64,000 nt of DNA. It comes from Actinoplanes cyaneus. Its GTDB lineage: Bacteria > Actinomycetota > Actinomycetes > Mycobacteriales > Micromonosporaceae. The stretch's first letter is position 1. The number at the start of each line of letters is the position of its first letter. Below, piece by piece: positions 35,815 through 44,022 of the stretch. The DNA lies in NCBI RefSeq assembly GCF_016862095.1, contig NZ_BOMH01000017.1:202580-266579 (forward strand), given 5' to 3'. Under the pieces are notes generated by a model, which was given only the letters and a program-made list of their open reading frames with translations, was not told the origin of the DNA and made no database searches. A program made the position numbers and the translations under genes.

Positions 35815-35882
35815 CACCGCCCGTCGCAGAACGCCGCCCGTCGCAGAACGCCGCCCGTCGTGGAACGCCGCCCGCCGTGGAA
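35815..35882. repeat. Four tandem 17-bp repeats
   Basis: Units at 35815, 35832, 35849 and 35866, consensus cgccgcccgtcgcagaa, with changes in the third and fourth (cgtggaa). The array starts 28 bases upstream of the Pro/Ala-rich gene and abuts the stop of the Eis-like gene, filling most of their 97-base gap. Slippage array or protein-binding iterons; unknown. Confidence 0.85.
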
Positions 35883-35883
35883 C

Positions 35884-37107
35884 CTAGAAGACCTCGATCG
35901 CGCTGGGCGCCCGGTGCCACCCGAATGCCAGGCTCGGATCGTTCCCGGTCAGCAACCGCACCCGACCGGCCCCCGCGAGCGCTGTCAGCGAGGTCCCGCC
36001 GAGGTAGGCCGCGCCGAGATCGGTCACGGTCGCCGTCAGATCGGCCGGGTCACCGGTCCGGACGCAGGCGGCGCCGTCCGGCCCGCCGGTGAGCCGCCAC
36101 CGCCCGGTGTTCGCCGGCAGGATCGGATCCTCCACCTCGAGCACCACGTCCACCGGCGCCCGGTAGCGGCGGCCGGCCAGCGCGGCCGGGACGTCCACGA
36201 GACGGACCCAGAGCGCGTCGCCGAGCGTGGCGCCCAGCCGGCGTGGCTCGTCCACCAGGTACAGCAACGGCTCGTCGACCGCGCCGAAGCTGAACTTCAC
36301 CGTGCGGGTCAGGTCGATGCCGAGCAGGAGCCGCCAGAGCGCCTGATACGTCTCCGGGTCGGCGGCGACCACCTCGGTGACCTCCACCACGGCGTCCGGC
36401 CCGTGCGACGACCATCCGTCCTTGACCCGCCAGAGCGCGTAGCCGGTCGGGCCGCCGGGCCCGTCGTGCACCGCCGCGTACCGTCGCGTGGCGCCGCCCC
36501 GGCCGTCCTTGGGGTCGGTGAGGACGAACCGCCACCAGCGGTCGTCCCGGTCCGACCAGCCGACCCTGCCGGTCCGCACCTGGTCGTACACCTTGCTGAT
36601 CTCGGAGAGCAGCGCGGCCGGCTCGTCCATCCGCAGGCGGCCGGCCGGCTCGGGCGGCGGGGCGGTCAGGCGGACCTCACGATTCATGATCGAGAAGCGC
36701 AGGCGGGACGCGGCCGCTCCGTACCCGAATCGGGGGTAGATCGCGGTCTCGCTGGCCCAGAGCACCGCCAGCGGTTCCCGGCCGGCCGCCGCGATGTCCT
36801 GCAGCTGACGGCGCATCAGAGCGGTCAGCAGACCTCGGCGCCGATGGGTGGGGCGGACCCCGACCAGCGAGATGTGTGCGGCCGGCAGCACCGCGCCGGG
36901 CACGGTCAGCTCCCGGCTGTAGGCCGCCGCCTGCCCGGCCACCTGGCCCGCGTCGTCGGCGATCAGGGCGCGCCCGGGCTCGAACACGTCGTGCTCGGCG
37001 GCCTTCGCCTCACCCGTGAGCTCCTCGTGGAAGACCACACCGAGAAGGTCGCAGATGGCCGGGAAATCCTCTTGCGTGCCGGGCCGGAGCCGTATGCCGT
37101 CGTCCAT
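35884..37107 (-). CDS. Eis-like GNAT N-acetyltransferase
   Basis: 407 residues. N-terminal GNAT domain with the acetyl-CoA loop VRPTHRRRGLLTALM; a second GNAT-like and an SCP2-like C-domain follow, as in mycobacterial Eis. The C-terminal residue is Phe (IEVF), as in Eis where the terminal carboxylate acts in catalysis. Eis acetylates lysines and aminoglycosides at several positions, so the homologue could confer low-level aminoglycoside tolerance; that is not shown here. A Tyr/Trp-rich segment (DDRWWRFVL) lies mid-protein. Confidence 0.88.
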   Translation of the reverse strand: MDDGIRLRPGTQEDFPAICDLLGVVFHEELTGEAKAAEHDVFEPGRALIADDAGQVAGQAAAYSRELTVPGAVLPAAHISLVGVRPTHRRRGLLTALMRRQLQDIAAAGREPLAVLWASETAIYPRFGYGAAASRLRFSIMNREVRLTAPPPEPAGRLRMDEPAALLSEISKVYDQVRTGRVGWSDRDDRWWRFVLTDPKDGRGGATRRYAAVHDGPGGPTGYALWRVKDGWSSHGPDAVVEVTEVVAADPETYQALWRLLLGIDLTRTVKFSFGAVDEPLLYLVDEPRRLGATLGDALWVRLVDVPAALAGRRYRAPVDVVLEVEDPILPANTGRWRLTGGPDGAACVRTGDPADLTATVTDLGAAYLGGTSLTALAGAGRVRLLTGNDPSLAFGWHRAPSAIEVF

Positions 37108-37211
37108 GCAGCTTGTGTAACGGAGTCGCGTGGGTGCGGGCCACCGATTTGCGGGCTCGTTACTCTCGGAACAGGACGGCCATCCGGCCGGCTGTTGGAA
37201 AGAGGGGGATC

Positions 37212-37829
37212 ATGCCGGAGCAACCGCAGTGGTCGGAGCGGACGCTCGACATGCCGCCGCAGGATCCGTGGGCCGAGCCGCCGACGGTGACAGCGCCGGC
37301 CGTTGCGCAGGACGGTGAGCCCACGCGACCGCACCAGCCGGTCTCCCCGGCGCCGCAGTCGCCGTTCAGCCAGGGGCGCGCCTCGGTCACCCCGCGCGCC
37401 GAGCGGCGCGATCAGACCGCCGTGCACGAGCCGACCGGCACCGGCTGGCCGGGCGCCTCCGTGCCCCGCGAGCAGCACAGCGTCAGCTGGCACCTGCACC
37501 GGCTGCGCCGTGGCGGCGAGTGGAGCACCGCGGCCGTCCTGTTCGCATTCGTCTGCTGGGGCATCTGGGCGCTCTCCGCGGGTGGCGACCTGGGCACCCC
37601 GGTGGTGGTGTTCGTGATCACGCTGCTGGTCGGCGTGGGTGTCTTCGCGCTCGCCCGGCTCGTCGGCCGCCTGGTCCTGGAGCGTTACCTGAACCGGCCG
37701 CGCAACACCGCGCGCGGCGCGCACATGGTCGCCGGGCTCTACCTGATCGGTGTCGGCTTCACGTTCCTGCGCCAGACCGGCTGGGTGATGGACGCGTTCA
37801 ACTGGACCAAGGACCTGTTCGGCGCCTGA
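37212..37829 (+). CDS. Two-span membrane protein, unknown function
   Basis: 205 residues from an ATG behind gaggggg; an in-frame upstream extension lacks such a site. The first 95 residues are disordered, Pro/Gln-rich and cytoplasmic. HLHRLRRGGEWSTAAV leads into membrane helices near 110-130 (VLFAFVCWGIWALSAGG) and 135-160 (VVVFVITLLVGVGVFALARLV), and a short hydrophobic piece near 180-190. I recognise no family. Palindrome copy 4 lies 82 bases after the stop. Confidence 0.7.
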   Translation: MPEQPQWSERTLDMPPQDPWAEPPTVTAPAVAQDGEPTRPHQPVSPAPQSPFSQGRASVTPRAERRDQTAVHEPTGTGWPGASVPREQHSVSWHLHRLRRGGEWSTAAVLFAFVCWGIWALSAGGDLGTPVVVFVITLLVGVGVFALARLVGRLVLERYLNRPRNTARGAHMVAGLYLIGVGFTFLRQTGWVMDAFNWTKDLFGA

Positions 37830-37911
37830 GTCCCGCCTGCTCGCCGCGGTCGGTGGCATCGCCGGGTGCGCGTGCGCCCGCCGGAGTCCGCGGCGCGCTC
37901 ACCGCTTTCAG

Positions 37912-37962
37912 CTGGTGCTCCCGGTGGCCACGAGGCACGAAGAACCGCCGGGAGAACCAGCC
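37912..37962. repeat. Dispersed palindrome, copy 4 (degenerate)
   Basis: Outer bases match copy 2 (gctggt-ctc and gagaaccagc) and the loop gaggcacga (37933-37941) is identical to copies 1 and 2, but the stem middle has diverged to ctcccggtggcc/ccgccgggag with several mismatches and a wobble. It lies between two plus-strand genes. Confidence 0.7.
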
Positions 37963-38028
37963 GAACGAGTGGGCGAAATGCGTTCTTGGCGCGGTTGATC
38001 CTTTCTGCTGGGGGTAACCCGCGCGCTC

Positions 38029-38925
38029 GTGGGAGATTCGCGGGTCGGGGTTGTGGTCATCACGTGGCAGCGGCGCGAGGAGGCACTGGCCTGCGTCGGG
38101 CGGCTCGTCGCGCTGCCGGAGAGACCGCGGGTGGTGGTGGTCGACAACGGGTCCACGGACGGGACGGCCGGGGCGATCCGGGACAGGTTCCCCGAGGTCG
38201 ACGTCGTTGCCGCGGGGCGCAACCTGGGCGCGGTCGGCCGGAATCTGGGCGTACGGCGGCTGCGCACCCCCTACGTCGCCTTCTGTGACGACGACACGTG
38301 GTGGTCGCCCGGCTCGCTGTCCCGGGCCGCCGACGTTCTCGACGCCCATCCCCGGGTCGCCCTGCTCAACGCGCGGATCGTGGTCGAGCCGTCCGGCGCC
38401 GAGGACCCGATCGTCAGCGAGTTGCGCGATTCGCCGGTGCCCGGCCCCGACTGGCTGCCCGGCCCCGCGCTCGGCAGTTTCCTGGCCGGCGCGTCGGTGG
38501 TCCGGCGGGACGCGTTCGAGCAGGCGGGCGGCTTCCACGACCGGCTCTGGCTGGGCGGCGAGGAGGAGCTGCTCGCCACCGATCTGATCAGTAGCGGCTG
38601 GGAGCTGTGCTATCTCGAGGACCTGACCGTGCACCACCGGGCGTCGAAGCTGCGGGACGCCACCCACCGCCGGCGGGTCGGCCTGCGCAACACGCTCTGG
38701 TTCACCTGGCTGCGCCGGCCGGTGGGCCCGGCCGTACGCCGGACGGTGTTCCTCGCCCGGACCGTGCCCCGTGATCGCACCTCGCTGCTCGCCGCCCTCG
38801 ACGCGGCCCGCGGCCTGGGCTGGTTGCTGGCCAACCGCAGGCCGCGGCCACTGCCGGTGGAGGCGCGGCTGTGCGTTCTGGACGAGACGCAGCGGCGCTC
38901 GACGGCACGCCGTTACGTGGGCTGA
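38029..38925 (+). CDS. Family 2 glycosyltransferase
   Basis: 298 residues from GTG (MGDSRVGVVVITWQRREEAL). GT-A fold: VVVVDNGSTDGTAG for nucleotide-sugar binding, the DXD-type CDDDTWW, and GGFHDRLWLGGEEELL carrying the ED-like catalytic base. No membrane spans. It would move a sugar to a cell-surface or secondary-metabolite acceptor; no other sugar genes are nearby. Its 3' end overlaps the convergent AtzH-like gene by 13 bases. Confidence 0.88.
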   Translation: MGDSRVGVVVITWQRREEALACVGRLVALPERPRVVVVDNGSTDGTAGAIRDRFPEVDVVAAGRNLGAVGRNLGVRRLRTPYVAFCDDDTWWSPGSLSRAADVLDAHPRVALLNARIVVEPSGAEDPIVSELRDSPVPGPDWLPGPALGSFLAGASVVRRDAFEQAGGFHDRLWLGGEEELLATDLISSGWELCYLEDLTVHHRASKLRDATHRRRVGLRNTLWFTWLRRPVGPAVRRTVFLARTVPRDRTSLLAALDAARGLGWLLANRRPRPLPVEARLCVLDETQRRSTARRYVG

Positions 38926-39293
38926 CGTGGCTCGGAGACGTGCGCCGTGATGATCCGCCAACCTTCGGGCAGCCGGGCCCACGCCTGCGTCTGACGACCG
39001 GGCACGTCCGAGCCCGGATATCCGAAGAGGGTCGTGACGACGGCGGTGCTCAGGCCGTACGTATGGATGTGGGTCTCGAAGAGGAAGCGGCCCGGCGGCA
39101 GCGGGTCCTGAGCGAGCCGCCACCGCCTCTGTTCCTCGAGGCCGCTCTGCCGGTCGGCGATGCCGAAGCGCACCGCCCGGCCGGCGAAGAAGGCCAGCAT
39201 CGCCGCGACGTCGTTGGCGGCGAGCGCCCGTTCGTAGGCCTCGAAGGCCGCCCTGACCTCGGCGACCACGTCGGGCAGGTCCTGTTCCGTCAT
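38913..39293 (-). CDS. AtzH/HpxZ-like small enzyme (DUF3225, NTF2 fold)
   Basis: 126 residues, ATG start [24 protein letters not shown]. The NTF2-like fold with FFAGRAVRFGIADRQSG and the late TQAWARLPEGWRIITAHVS matches DUF3225, the family of HpxZ (oxalurate catabolism) and AtzH (1,3-dicarboxyurea amidohydrolase of cyanuric acid catabolism). Last gene of a five-gene minus-strand run; its ATG overlaps the permease stop by one base. Relation to AtzH is by family and context, not proof of the reaction. Confidence 0.8.
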   Translation of the reverse strand: MTEQDLPDVVAEVRAAFEAYERALAANDVAAMLAFFAGRAVRFGIADRQSGLEEQRRWRLAQDPLPPGRFLFETHIHTYGLSTAVVTTLFGYPGSDVPGRQTQAWARLPEGWRIITAHVSEPRQPT

Positions 39294-40855
39294 CAGGCCG
39301 CCGCCACCGGCACCCGGTCCGGGGTGTCGGCGGTCTCCTCGCCGGGCTCGGGAACCCGGGGCGCCGGCTTCGTCAGCGCGAACAGCACGAGGATCGCCGT
39401 CAGGAAGAGATAGCCGAGCGTGACCTGCCCGTTCGCGTTCCACTGGACCTTCTCCGCGTGGATCAGGCCGACGAAGGTCAGCACCGCCCCCGATCCGGCG
39501 AAGACCGCCGCGTGCCAGAAGCGTTTGTCGATGATGAACGCCACGATCGCGCCGAGCACCAGGCCGGCCAGGATCGCCCCCTCGCCGAGGGTCTTCAGCC
39601 CGTCGTAGACCACCCCGGCCCCGGCCAGCGCGTCCGTGCCGACCTGGGCCGCGCTGGTGCCGGCCGCGGCGAGCGCGTTGTCCATCTGCCCGGTGGCCCA
39701 GCTCGCGATGTTCGGGATCAGCGCGGCGACCACCGCGGCGGCGTGCGCCCGGGGCGTCGCCTGGAACGCCTGCGCGCCGATCAGCAGGCCGATGTAGAGC
39801 AGGATCGGCACGATCGCCGCGGTCGGGAAGATCGCCCCGAGCAGGCCGAACAGGCCGAAGAAGCAGAGCAGCGCGACCATCACGCCGGTCGCCATGGAGT
39901 AACCGGTGCGGCCACCGGCCGCCTTCCACCCGGGGTGCCCGACGTAGACCGCGGGCGGGAACGGCGAGCCCAGGCACGACCCGATCACCGCGCCGGCGCC
40001 GTCGGCCAGCAGCACGCTGCGCAGGTTGTACCGGTCGCCGGCGGTGGCCGCGCTCTCCACGTTGGTCATCGCCTCGGTGAAGTTGTAGACGCCCAGCGGG
40101 ATCGCGGTCGCCAGCAGCGGGGCCAGGTCCCTCAGCCCGTCGACCAGCAGGTCGAACTTCAGATGCGGGAAGGCGAACGCGATGTCCTTGGCGGCGCTGG
40201 TCACGTCCGGCACCGACATCGCCCCGCCGAGCCAGCCGATCGCGGTGCCGGTCAGCAGCGCGACCAGGCCGATCGGCAGGTTGCCGGGCAGCTTGACGTC
40301 GGTGAGCAGCCCGATCAGCAGCAGACCGAAGACCGGCAGGGCGATCCAGGCGGCCCGCCACATGTTGCCGGCCGGGTTCATCGAGATGAACGTGATGGAG
40401 ATGCCGGCCAGGGTGCCGAGCAACGCGGCCCGCGGGGCGTACTTGCGGATGTACGGGCCGACGAAGGCCCCGATCAGCACGATCACGCCGATGATGAACG
40501 CCCAGGCGATGCCGGCCGTCCACGCCTTCACCGGGTCCTTCGTGGCGAGATAGATCGGCAGCATGATCACGAAGATGACGATGAACATGTGCGGGACGCT
40601 CGGGCCGTACGGCAGCGCCGTGACATCCGTGCGGTTCTCCCGCGCCGCGAGCCTGCGCGCCAGGTAGGTGTAGTAGATGTTGCCGGCGACGAGCGCGATG
40701 CCCAGCGCGGGCAGGATCACGCCGAACACGTCGGACGCCGGCATCTTGATCACGCCGACGCACAGACCGGTGAGGGTGAGGACGTTGACCAGAACGTTGA
40801 CGCCGAAGCCGAAGAAGGCGTTGGTGTCGCCGCGGACCCAGTAGGCGAGTTTCAT
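39293..40855 (-). CDS. NCS2-type nucleobase/purine permease
   Basis: 520 residues from ATG ([18 protein letters not shown]), about 12-14 membrane helices. The N-terminus resembles AzgA/xanthine-uracil permease types: [28 protein letters not shown], and [26 protein letters not shown] (quoted as [18 protein letters not shown]), in the position of the substrate-binding NxGxxxxT region. NCS2 proteins import purines, pyrimidines or related N-heterocycles by proton symport. Overlaps both neighbours by a few bases, so it is part of the hydrolase operon. Confidence 0.88.
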   Translation of the reverse strand: MKLAYWVRGDTNAFFGFGVNVLVNVLTLTGLCVGVIKMPASDVFGVILPALGIALVAGNIYYTYLARRLAARENRTDVTALPYGPSVPHMFIVIFVIMLPIYLATKDPVKAWTAGIAWAFIIGVIVLIGAFVGPYIRKYAPRAALLGTLAGISITFISMNPAGNMWRAAWIALPVFGLLLIGLLTDVKLPGNLPIGLVALLTGTAIGWLGGAMSVPDVTSAAKDIAFAFPHLKFDLLVDGLRDLAPLLATAIPLGVYNFTEAMTNVESAATAGDRYNLRSVLLADGAGAVIGSCLGSPFPPAVYVGHPGWKAAGGRTGYSMATGVMVALLCFFGLFGLLGAIFPTAAIVPILLYIGLLIGAQAFQATPRAHAAAVVAALIPNIASWATGQMDNALAAAGTSAAQVGTDALAGAGVVYDGLKTLGEGAILAGLVLGAIVAFIIDKRFWHAAVFAGSGAVLTFVGLIHAEKVQWNANGQVTLGYLFLTAILVLFALTKPAPRVPEPGEETADTPDRVPVAAA

Positions 40856-41502
40856 CGGGCGATCTCCTTGATCAGGGCGGGGGACTCGGCGACCCAGCCG
40901 AAGATGCCGCCCTGAGCGGCGATCATCTGGAGGCCGACGCGCTGGAACTCGGGGAAGTAGGAGCCGACGCAGTCGCTGAGCACGAGGCACTCGTAGCCGC
41001 GGTCGTTGGCTTCGCGGACGGTGGTGTGCACGCAGACCTCGGTCGTGACCCCGGTGACGATCAGCCGGTCGGCTCCACCCAGGAGCGCCTGCAGATCCGT
41101 CCCGTGGAAGGCGCCCTTGCCGGGCTTGTCGACGACCGCCTCGCCGGCGACGGGTGCCAGCTCGTCGACGATGTCGTGGCCGTACTCGCCGCGGATCAGA
41201 ATTCTTCCGAATCTGCCCGCCTGGCCGATCATCGGGCCGCGCCGCAACTTCGCCGGTGGGCAGTCGGACAGATCGGGCAGATGGCCCTCCCGGGTGTGGA
41301 TCACCGTGAGGCCGGCCGCGCGCCAGGCCGTCAGGAGCGCGGCCAGGGGCTCGATCGTCCGCCGCAGCAGGCCGACGTCGTTGCCCAGACTCTCGCCGAA
41401 GCCGCCGGGTAGCAGGAAGTCCCGCTGCATGTCGATGACCAGCAGCGCGGTGGTGGCCGGGTCGAAGGTGAACGGGCCGGGATCGGCGGCGACGGTCGGC
41501 AC
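40852..41502 (-). CDS. Isochorismatase-like cysteine hydrolase, paralogue 1
   Basis: 216 residues from GTG ([11 protein letters not shown]). Catalytic triad: Asp24 in VIDMQRDF, Lys in DKPGKGAFH, Cys in TTEVCVHTT. Isochorismatase-like hydrolases of this sort include ureidoacrylate (RutB), biuret and triuret amidohydrolases. About half its residues appear shared with the next gene ([27 protein letters not shown]), so the two arose by duplication. Overlaps the permease start (ATGA). Confidence 0.88.
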   Translation of the reverse strand: MPTVAADPGPFTFDPATTALLVIDMQRDFLLPGGFGESLGNDVGLLRRTIEPLAALLTAWRAAGLTVIHTREGHLPDLSDCPPAKLRRGPMIGQAGRFGRILIRGEYGHDIVDELAPVAGEAVVDKPGKGAFHGTDLQALLGGADRLIVTGVTTEVCVHTTVREANDRGYECLVLSDCVGSYFPEFQRVGLQMIAAQGGIFGWVAESPALIKEIAR

Positions 41503-41505
41503 GGC

Positions 41506-42195
41506 TCAGGCCTCCGTCGCGGCGATCACGTCGTCCGAGGTGGCCACGCACCCGAAGACGCCGCCCTGCATGGTCACCATGTGCAGCGCCGCGGCGTGGT
41601 TCCCCGGATCGGTCGCCCCGGTGCAGTCGCTGAGGATCAGGCACTCGTAGCCGCGGTCGTTGGCCTCCCGCATCGTCGTGTGCACGCAGACGTCGGTGGT
41701 GATGCCGGTCAGGATCAGATGGGTGATGCCGTGCGTCCGCAGCACGAGGTCCAGGCCGGTGGCGTAGAAGGCGCCCTTGCCGGGCTTGTCGATGATCACC
41801 TCGCCGGGCTCCGGGGCCACCTCGGGCACGATCTCCCAGCCCGGCTCGCCCTTGATCAGGATCCGGCCGCACGGGCCGGGCCCGCCGATCTCGGCGCCGA
41901 TCCGCGCCGAGCGCCACCGCTTGTTGGCGGGCAGGTCGGAGAGATCCGGGGCGTGCCCTTCGCGGGTGTGGATCACCAGCATCCCCAGGTCGCGGACGTG
42001 CTGGAGGAGTTTGGCGGTGGCCGGCAGGCCGGCCCGGGTCAGGGTGAGGTCGTAGCCCATGGCGTCGACGTAACCGCCGGGGCCGCAGAAGTCGGTCTGC
42101 CAGTCGATGCAGATCAGCGCGGTGCGGCTGACCGGCACCGTGCCGTCGTAGGGCCAGGGATAGGGGTCGGCGTGGACACTTCCGATCGTCGGCAT
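41506..42195 (-). CDS. Isochorismatase-like cysteine hydrolase, paralogue 2
   Basis: 229 residues, ATG start MPTIGSVHADPYPWPYDGTV. Triad: Asp in CIDWQTDFCGPGGYVD, Lys in DKPGKGAFY, Cys in TTDVCVHTT. The N-terminal PWPYDG and the DFCGPGGY segment resemble biuret hydrolase (BiuH) and peroxyureidoacrylate hydrolase types, which release ammonia from amide bonds next to urea groups. Three bases from paralogue 1, in the same operon. Substrate is an inference. Confidence 0.87.
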   Translation of the reverse strand: MPTIGSVHADPYPWPYDGTVPVSRTALICIDWQTDFCGPGGYVDAMGYDLTLTRAGLPATAKLLQHVRDLGMLVIHTREGHAPDLSDLPANKRWRSARIGAEIGGPGPCGRILIKGEPGWEIVPEVAPEPGEVIIDKPGKGAFYATGLDLVLRTHGITHLILTGITTDVCVHTTMREANDRGYECLILSDCTGATDPGNHAAALHMVTMQGGVFGCVATSDDVIAATEA

Positions 42196-42267
42196 ATCGT
42201 CGATTGTCGACAGTTGTGTTTCCGGGTGATCCGCCTCCGGTAACGGCGCGATGTCCCAGCGTGATCT

Positions 42268-42903
42268 TCAGGCGAGGTAGGCGCGGGCCCCGTGCTCGCT
42301 CAGGACGGACAGGATCTCCCGCGCGTCACCACGCCGCACCGCCTCGAACAGGCGCTCGTGCCGGTGCACCCCGTCGGCCGCGTCCGCCGTCTCGGCCTCG
42401 CGGCGCATGTTCACCGCCATGTACAGCTGGATCTTCACCAGGATCGTCTCGTAGAGGGCGGTGAGCTGCCGGTTGCCGCTCAGCGCGACCACCTCCACGT
42501 GGAAGCGGCGGTGCGCGTTCGCCAGCTCCAGCCGGTCCCCGGTGCCGGTGGCCCCGCGGATCGTGTCCAGTGCCTCAGCCAACCGGGTCAGGTCGAGCCG
42601 CTCCGGAGCCGACGCGACCGCGTGCCGTTCCAGGACGTCGCGGACCTCGTACAGCTCGCGGACGTCGTCGTCGGAGAGCGTCGCCACCCGCGCGCCGCGC
42701 CGGGGGATGTGCTCGACCAGGCCCTGCTCGGCCAGCAGGCGCATGGCCTCGCGCAGCGGGGCACGGCTGATCCCGAGCCGCTTGGTCAGTTGCTCCTCGA
42801 CCAGTCGCTCACCCGGATCGGTGCGCCCGCTCAGAATGTCGCGCCGCAGCCGGTCGACGGCGAGCTCGACGAGGCTGTACGCGGCCAACTCCCCGTCAGT
42901 CAC
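42268..42903 (-). CDS. GntR/FadR-type transcriptional regulator
   Basis: 211 residues from GTG (MTDGELAAYSLVELAVDRL). N-terminal winged helix: LVEEQLTKRLGISRAPLREAMRLLAEQGLVE (landmarks LGISRAPLREA and GLVEHIPRRG). The C-terminal FCD domain binds an organic-acid-type effector with a metal, here via residues in ELYEVRD and AHRRFH. It is the obvious candidate regulator of the downstream permease-hydrolase operon. Its start codon is inside a 20-bp tandem repeat array that may be its operator. Confidence 0.9.
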   Translation of the reverse strand: MTDGELAAYSLVELAVDRLRRDILSGRTDPGERLVEEQLTKRLGISRAPLREAMRLLAEQGLVEHIPRRGARVATLSDDDVRELYEVRDVLERHAVASAPERLDLTRLAEALDTIRGATGTGDRLELANAHRRFHVEVVALSGNRQLTALYETILVKIQLYMAVNMRREAETADAADGVHRHERLFEAVRRGDAREILSVLSEHGARAYLA

Positions 42904-42973
42904 GGTGCCCAGCCGTCAGTCACGGTGCCCAGCCGTCAGTCGTGGTGCCCCGCCGTCAGTCACAGTGCCAGTC
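42894..42973. repeat. Four tandem 20-bp repeats over the gntR start
   Basis: Units at 42894, 42914, 42934 and 42954 with consensus cgtcagtcacggtgcccagc; the fourth is degenerate at its end. On the minus strand every intact unit contains GTGACTGACG, that is, a copy of the regulator's start codon context. The 20-base period (two helical turns) would put bound proteins on one DNA face. Confidence 0.9.
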
Positions 42974-42975
42974 TG

Positions 42976-43080
42976 TCAGGAGCCGTCCGGCCCGCGGCGG
43001 CGGTCCCGGGCGGACAGCCCGATCGCCGCGCAGCTCATCACGATGCCCAGTCCGAGAAGGACGTACCAGAACACGGCCAT
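42976..43080 (-). CDS. 34-residue putative membrane microprotein
   Basis: MAVFWYVLLGLGIVMSCAAI begins a single hydrophobic span (residues 3-22) ended by the basic cluster ARDRRRG. Stop at 42976. No strong ribosome-binding site. It fills the gap between the SRPBCC gene and the gntR repeat array. The amphipathic charge pattern (positive end inside) looks real, but the length is short enough for chance. Confidence 0.4.
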   Translation of the reverse strand: MAVFWYVLLGLGIVMSCAAIGLSARDRRRGPDGS

Positions 43081-43120
43081 GGGCGGAGGATAGCCACCCC
43101 CCGCCCACGAGCCGCCGCGC

Positions 43121-43627
43121 TCAGGCGTCGGCGAGCACCTTGCCCGTCTCCAGCAGCGACTTGAGGTCGCTGAGGACCCAGGCCCAGCCGCCGCCGCCCT
43201 CGGCCGTCGCGTCCGGGTTGCCGGAGATCATGGTGCTGACCGCCGGCGCGCCGGTCACGTCGTGCGTGATGGTGAGCCGGCAGACGCCGGGCGACGAGTC
43301 GTCGATCTCGTAGGTCAGCGTGGTGAAGCCCTCGGCCGCGGTGCCCGGGTCCATCAGCATCCGCCAGGACTGCACGAGCCGGCGCGGCGCCTCCGCCTCC
43401 AGCACCTCACCGTCGAGGATCGGGTCGGGCATGTCGAAGCCGTTCGCCTTCGCGTAGTCCTTCATGCCCTGGTTGGCGTTGGAGTAGAACTTGCCGCCCT
43501 TGGCCAGCTCGTAGAACTGCGGGCACGCGTAGCCATACTTCGCGTTCCACTCCGGATCCGTGATCGCCTGCCAGATCTTCTCCGGGGTCGACCTGATCCA
43601 GATGCGGAACACCTTGGTCTCGCTCAT
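43121..43627 (-). CDS. SRPBCC/AHSA1-domain protein
   Basis: 168 residues from ATG (MSETKVFRIWIRSTPEKIWQAI). Typical AHSA1/polyketide-cyclase fold start (TPEKIWQAITDPEW) and the late LTITHDV and SGGWxWVLSDLKSLLETG pattern (here GGGWAWVLSDLKSLLETG). Ligand-binding domain without a defined reaction. Overlaps the ArsR-type regulator upstream by four bases, a very common actinobacterial pair. Confidence 0.85.
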   Translation of the reverse strand: MSETKVFRIWIRSTPEKIWQAITDPEWNAKYGYACPQFYELAKGGKFYSNANQGMKDYAKANGFDMPDPILDGEVLEAEAPRRLVQSWRMLMDPGTAAEGFTTLTYEIDDSSPGVCRLTITHDVTGAPAVSTMISGNPDATAEGGGGWAWVLSDLKSLLETGKVLADA

Positions 43628-43944
43628 GACTCTTCCTCCAGCGTGCGCTTGAGATCGATGAGGGTGGTGATCTGGTGCTCGGTGTACTTGTCGATCCACC
43701 GGTCGTGGATCTGCCGGATCGGGATCGCGTTGAGGAAGTGCAGCTTCTCCCGCCCCGACCGGCGCGTGACGACGAGTCCCGCCTCCTCGAGCACCTTGAG
43801 GTGCTTGGCGACGCCGAACCGCGTCATCTCCAGCTCGGACTCCAGTTCGGTGAGCGTGCGGCCGTCACGCGCGAACAGCAGATCGAGCAGGAACCGACGG
43901 CTCGGGTCGGCCAAGGCCTTGAACACCCGATCGTCGTCCGTCAT
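43624..43944 (-). CDS. ArsR-type winged-helix regulator
   Basis: 106 residues, ATG start MTDDDRVFKALADPSRRFLL. Winged helix: LTELESELEMTRFGVAKHLKVLEEAGLV. The metal-binding cysteines of classic ArsR are missing; such members usually control a paired AHSA1 gene through other signals. The region upstream includes tgtgaccatcaggtcaca-like symmetry (gtgac-catca-ggtcac), a plausible self-operator. Confidence 0.88.
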   Translation of the reverse strand: MTDDDRVFKALADPSRRFLLDLLFARDGRTLTELESELEMTRFGVAKHLKVLEEAGLVVTRRSGREKLHFLNAIPIRQIHDRWIDKYTEHQITTLIDLKRTLEEES

Positions 43945-43958
43945 GACGCAAAGTTATG

Positions 43959-43974
43959 TGACCATCAGGTCACA
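43959..43974. promoter_or_regulatory. Possible operator of the ArsR/AHSA1 pair
   Basis: tgtgaccatcaggtcaca is an imperfect dyad (gtgacc/ggtcac around atca) 13 bases upstream of the regulator start. The spacing fits autoregulation by a winged-helix dimer. Confidence 0.5.
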
Positions 43975-44022
43975 TGTCAATGCCGGAGTGCCCCCGAGTC
44001 CAGATTCCGTGCCCCACCGCGG

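Noticed and set aside
42894..42973. Tandem repeats considered as a CRISPR remnant
   Set aside because: Units are directly adjacent with no spacers and there are no cas genes; the same holds for 35815-35882 and 4083-4245.
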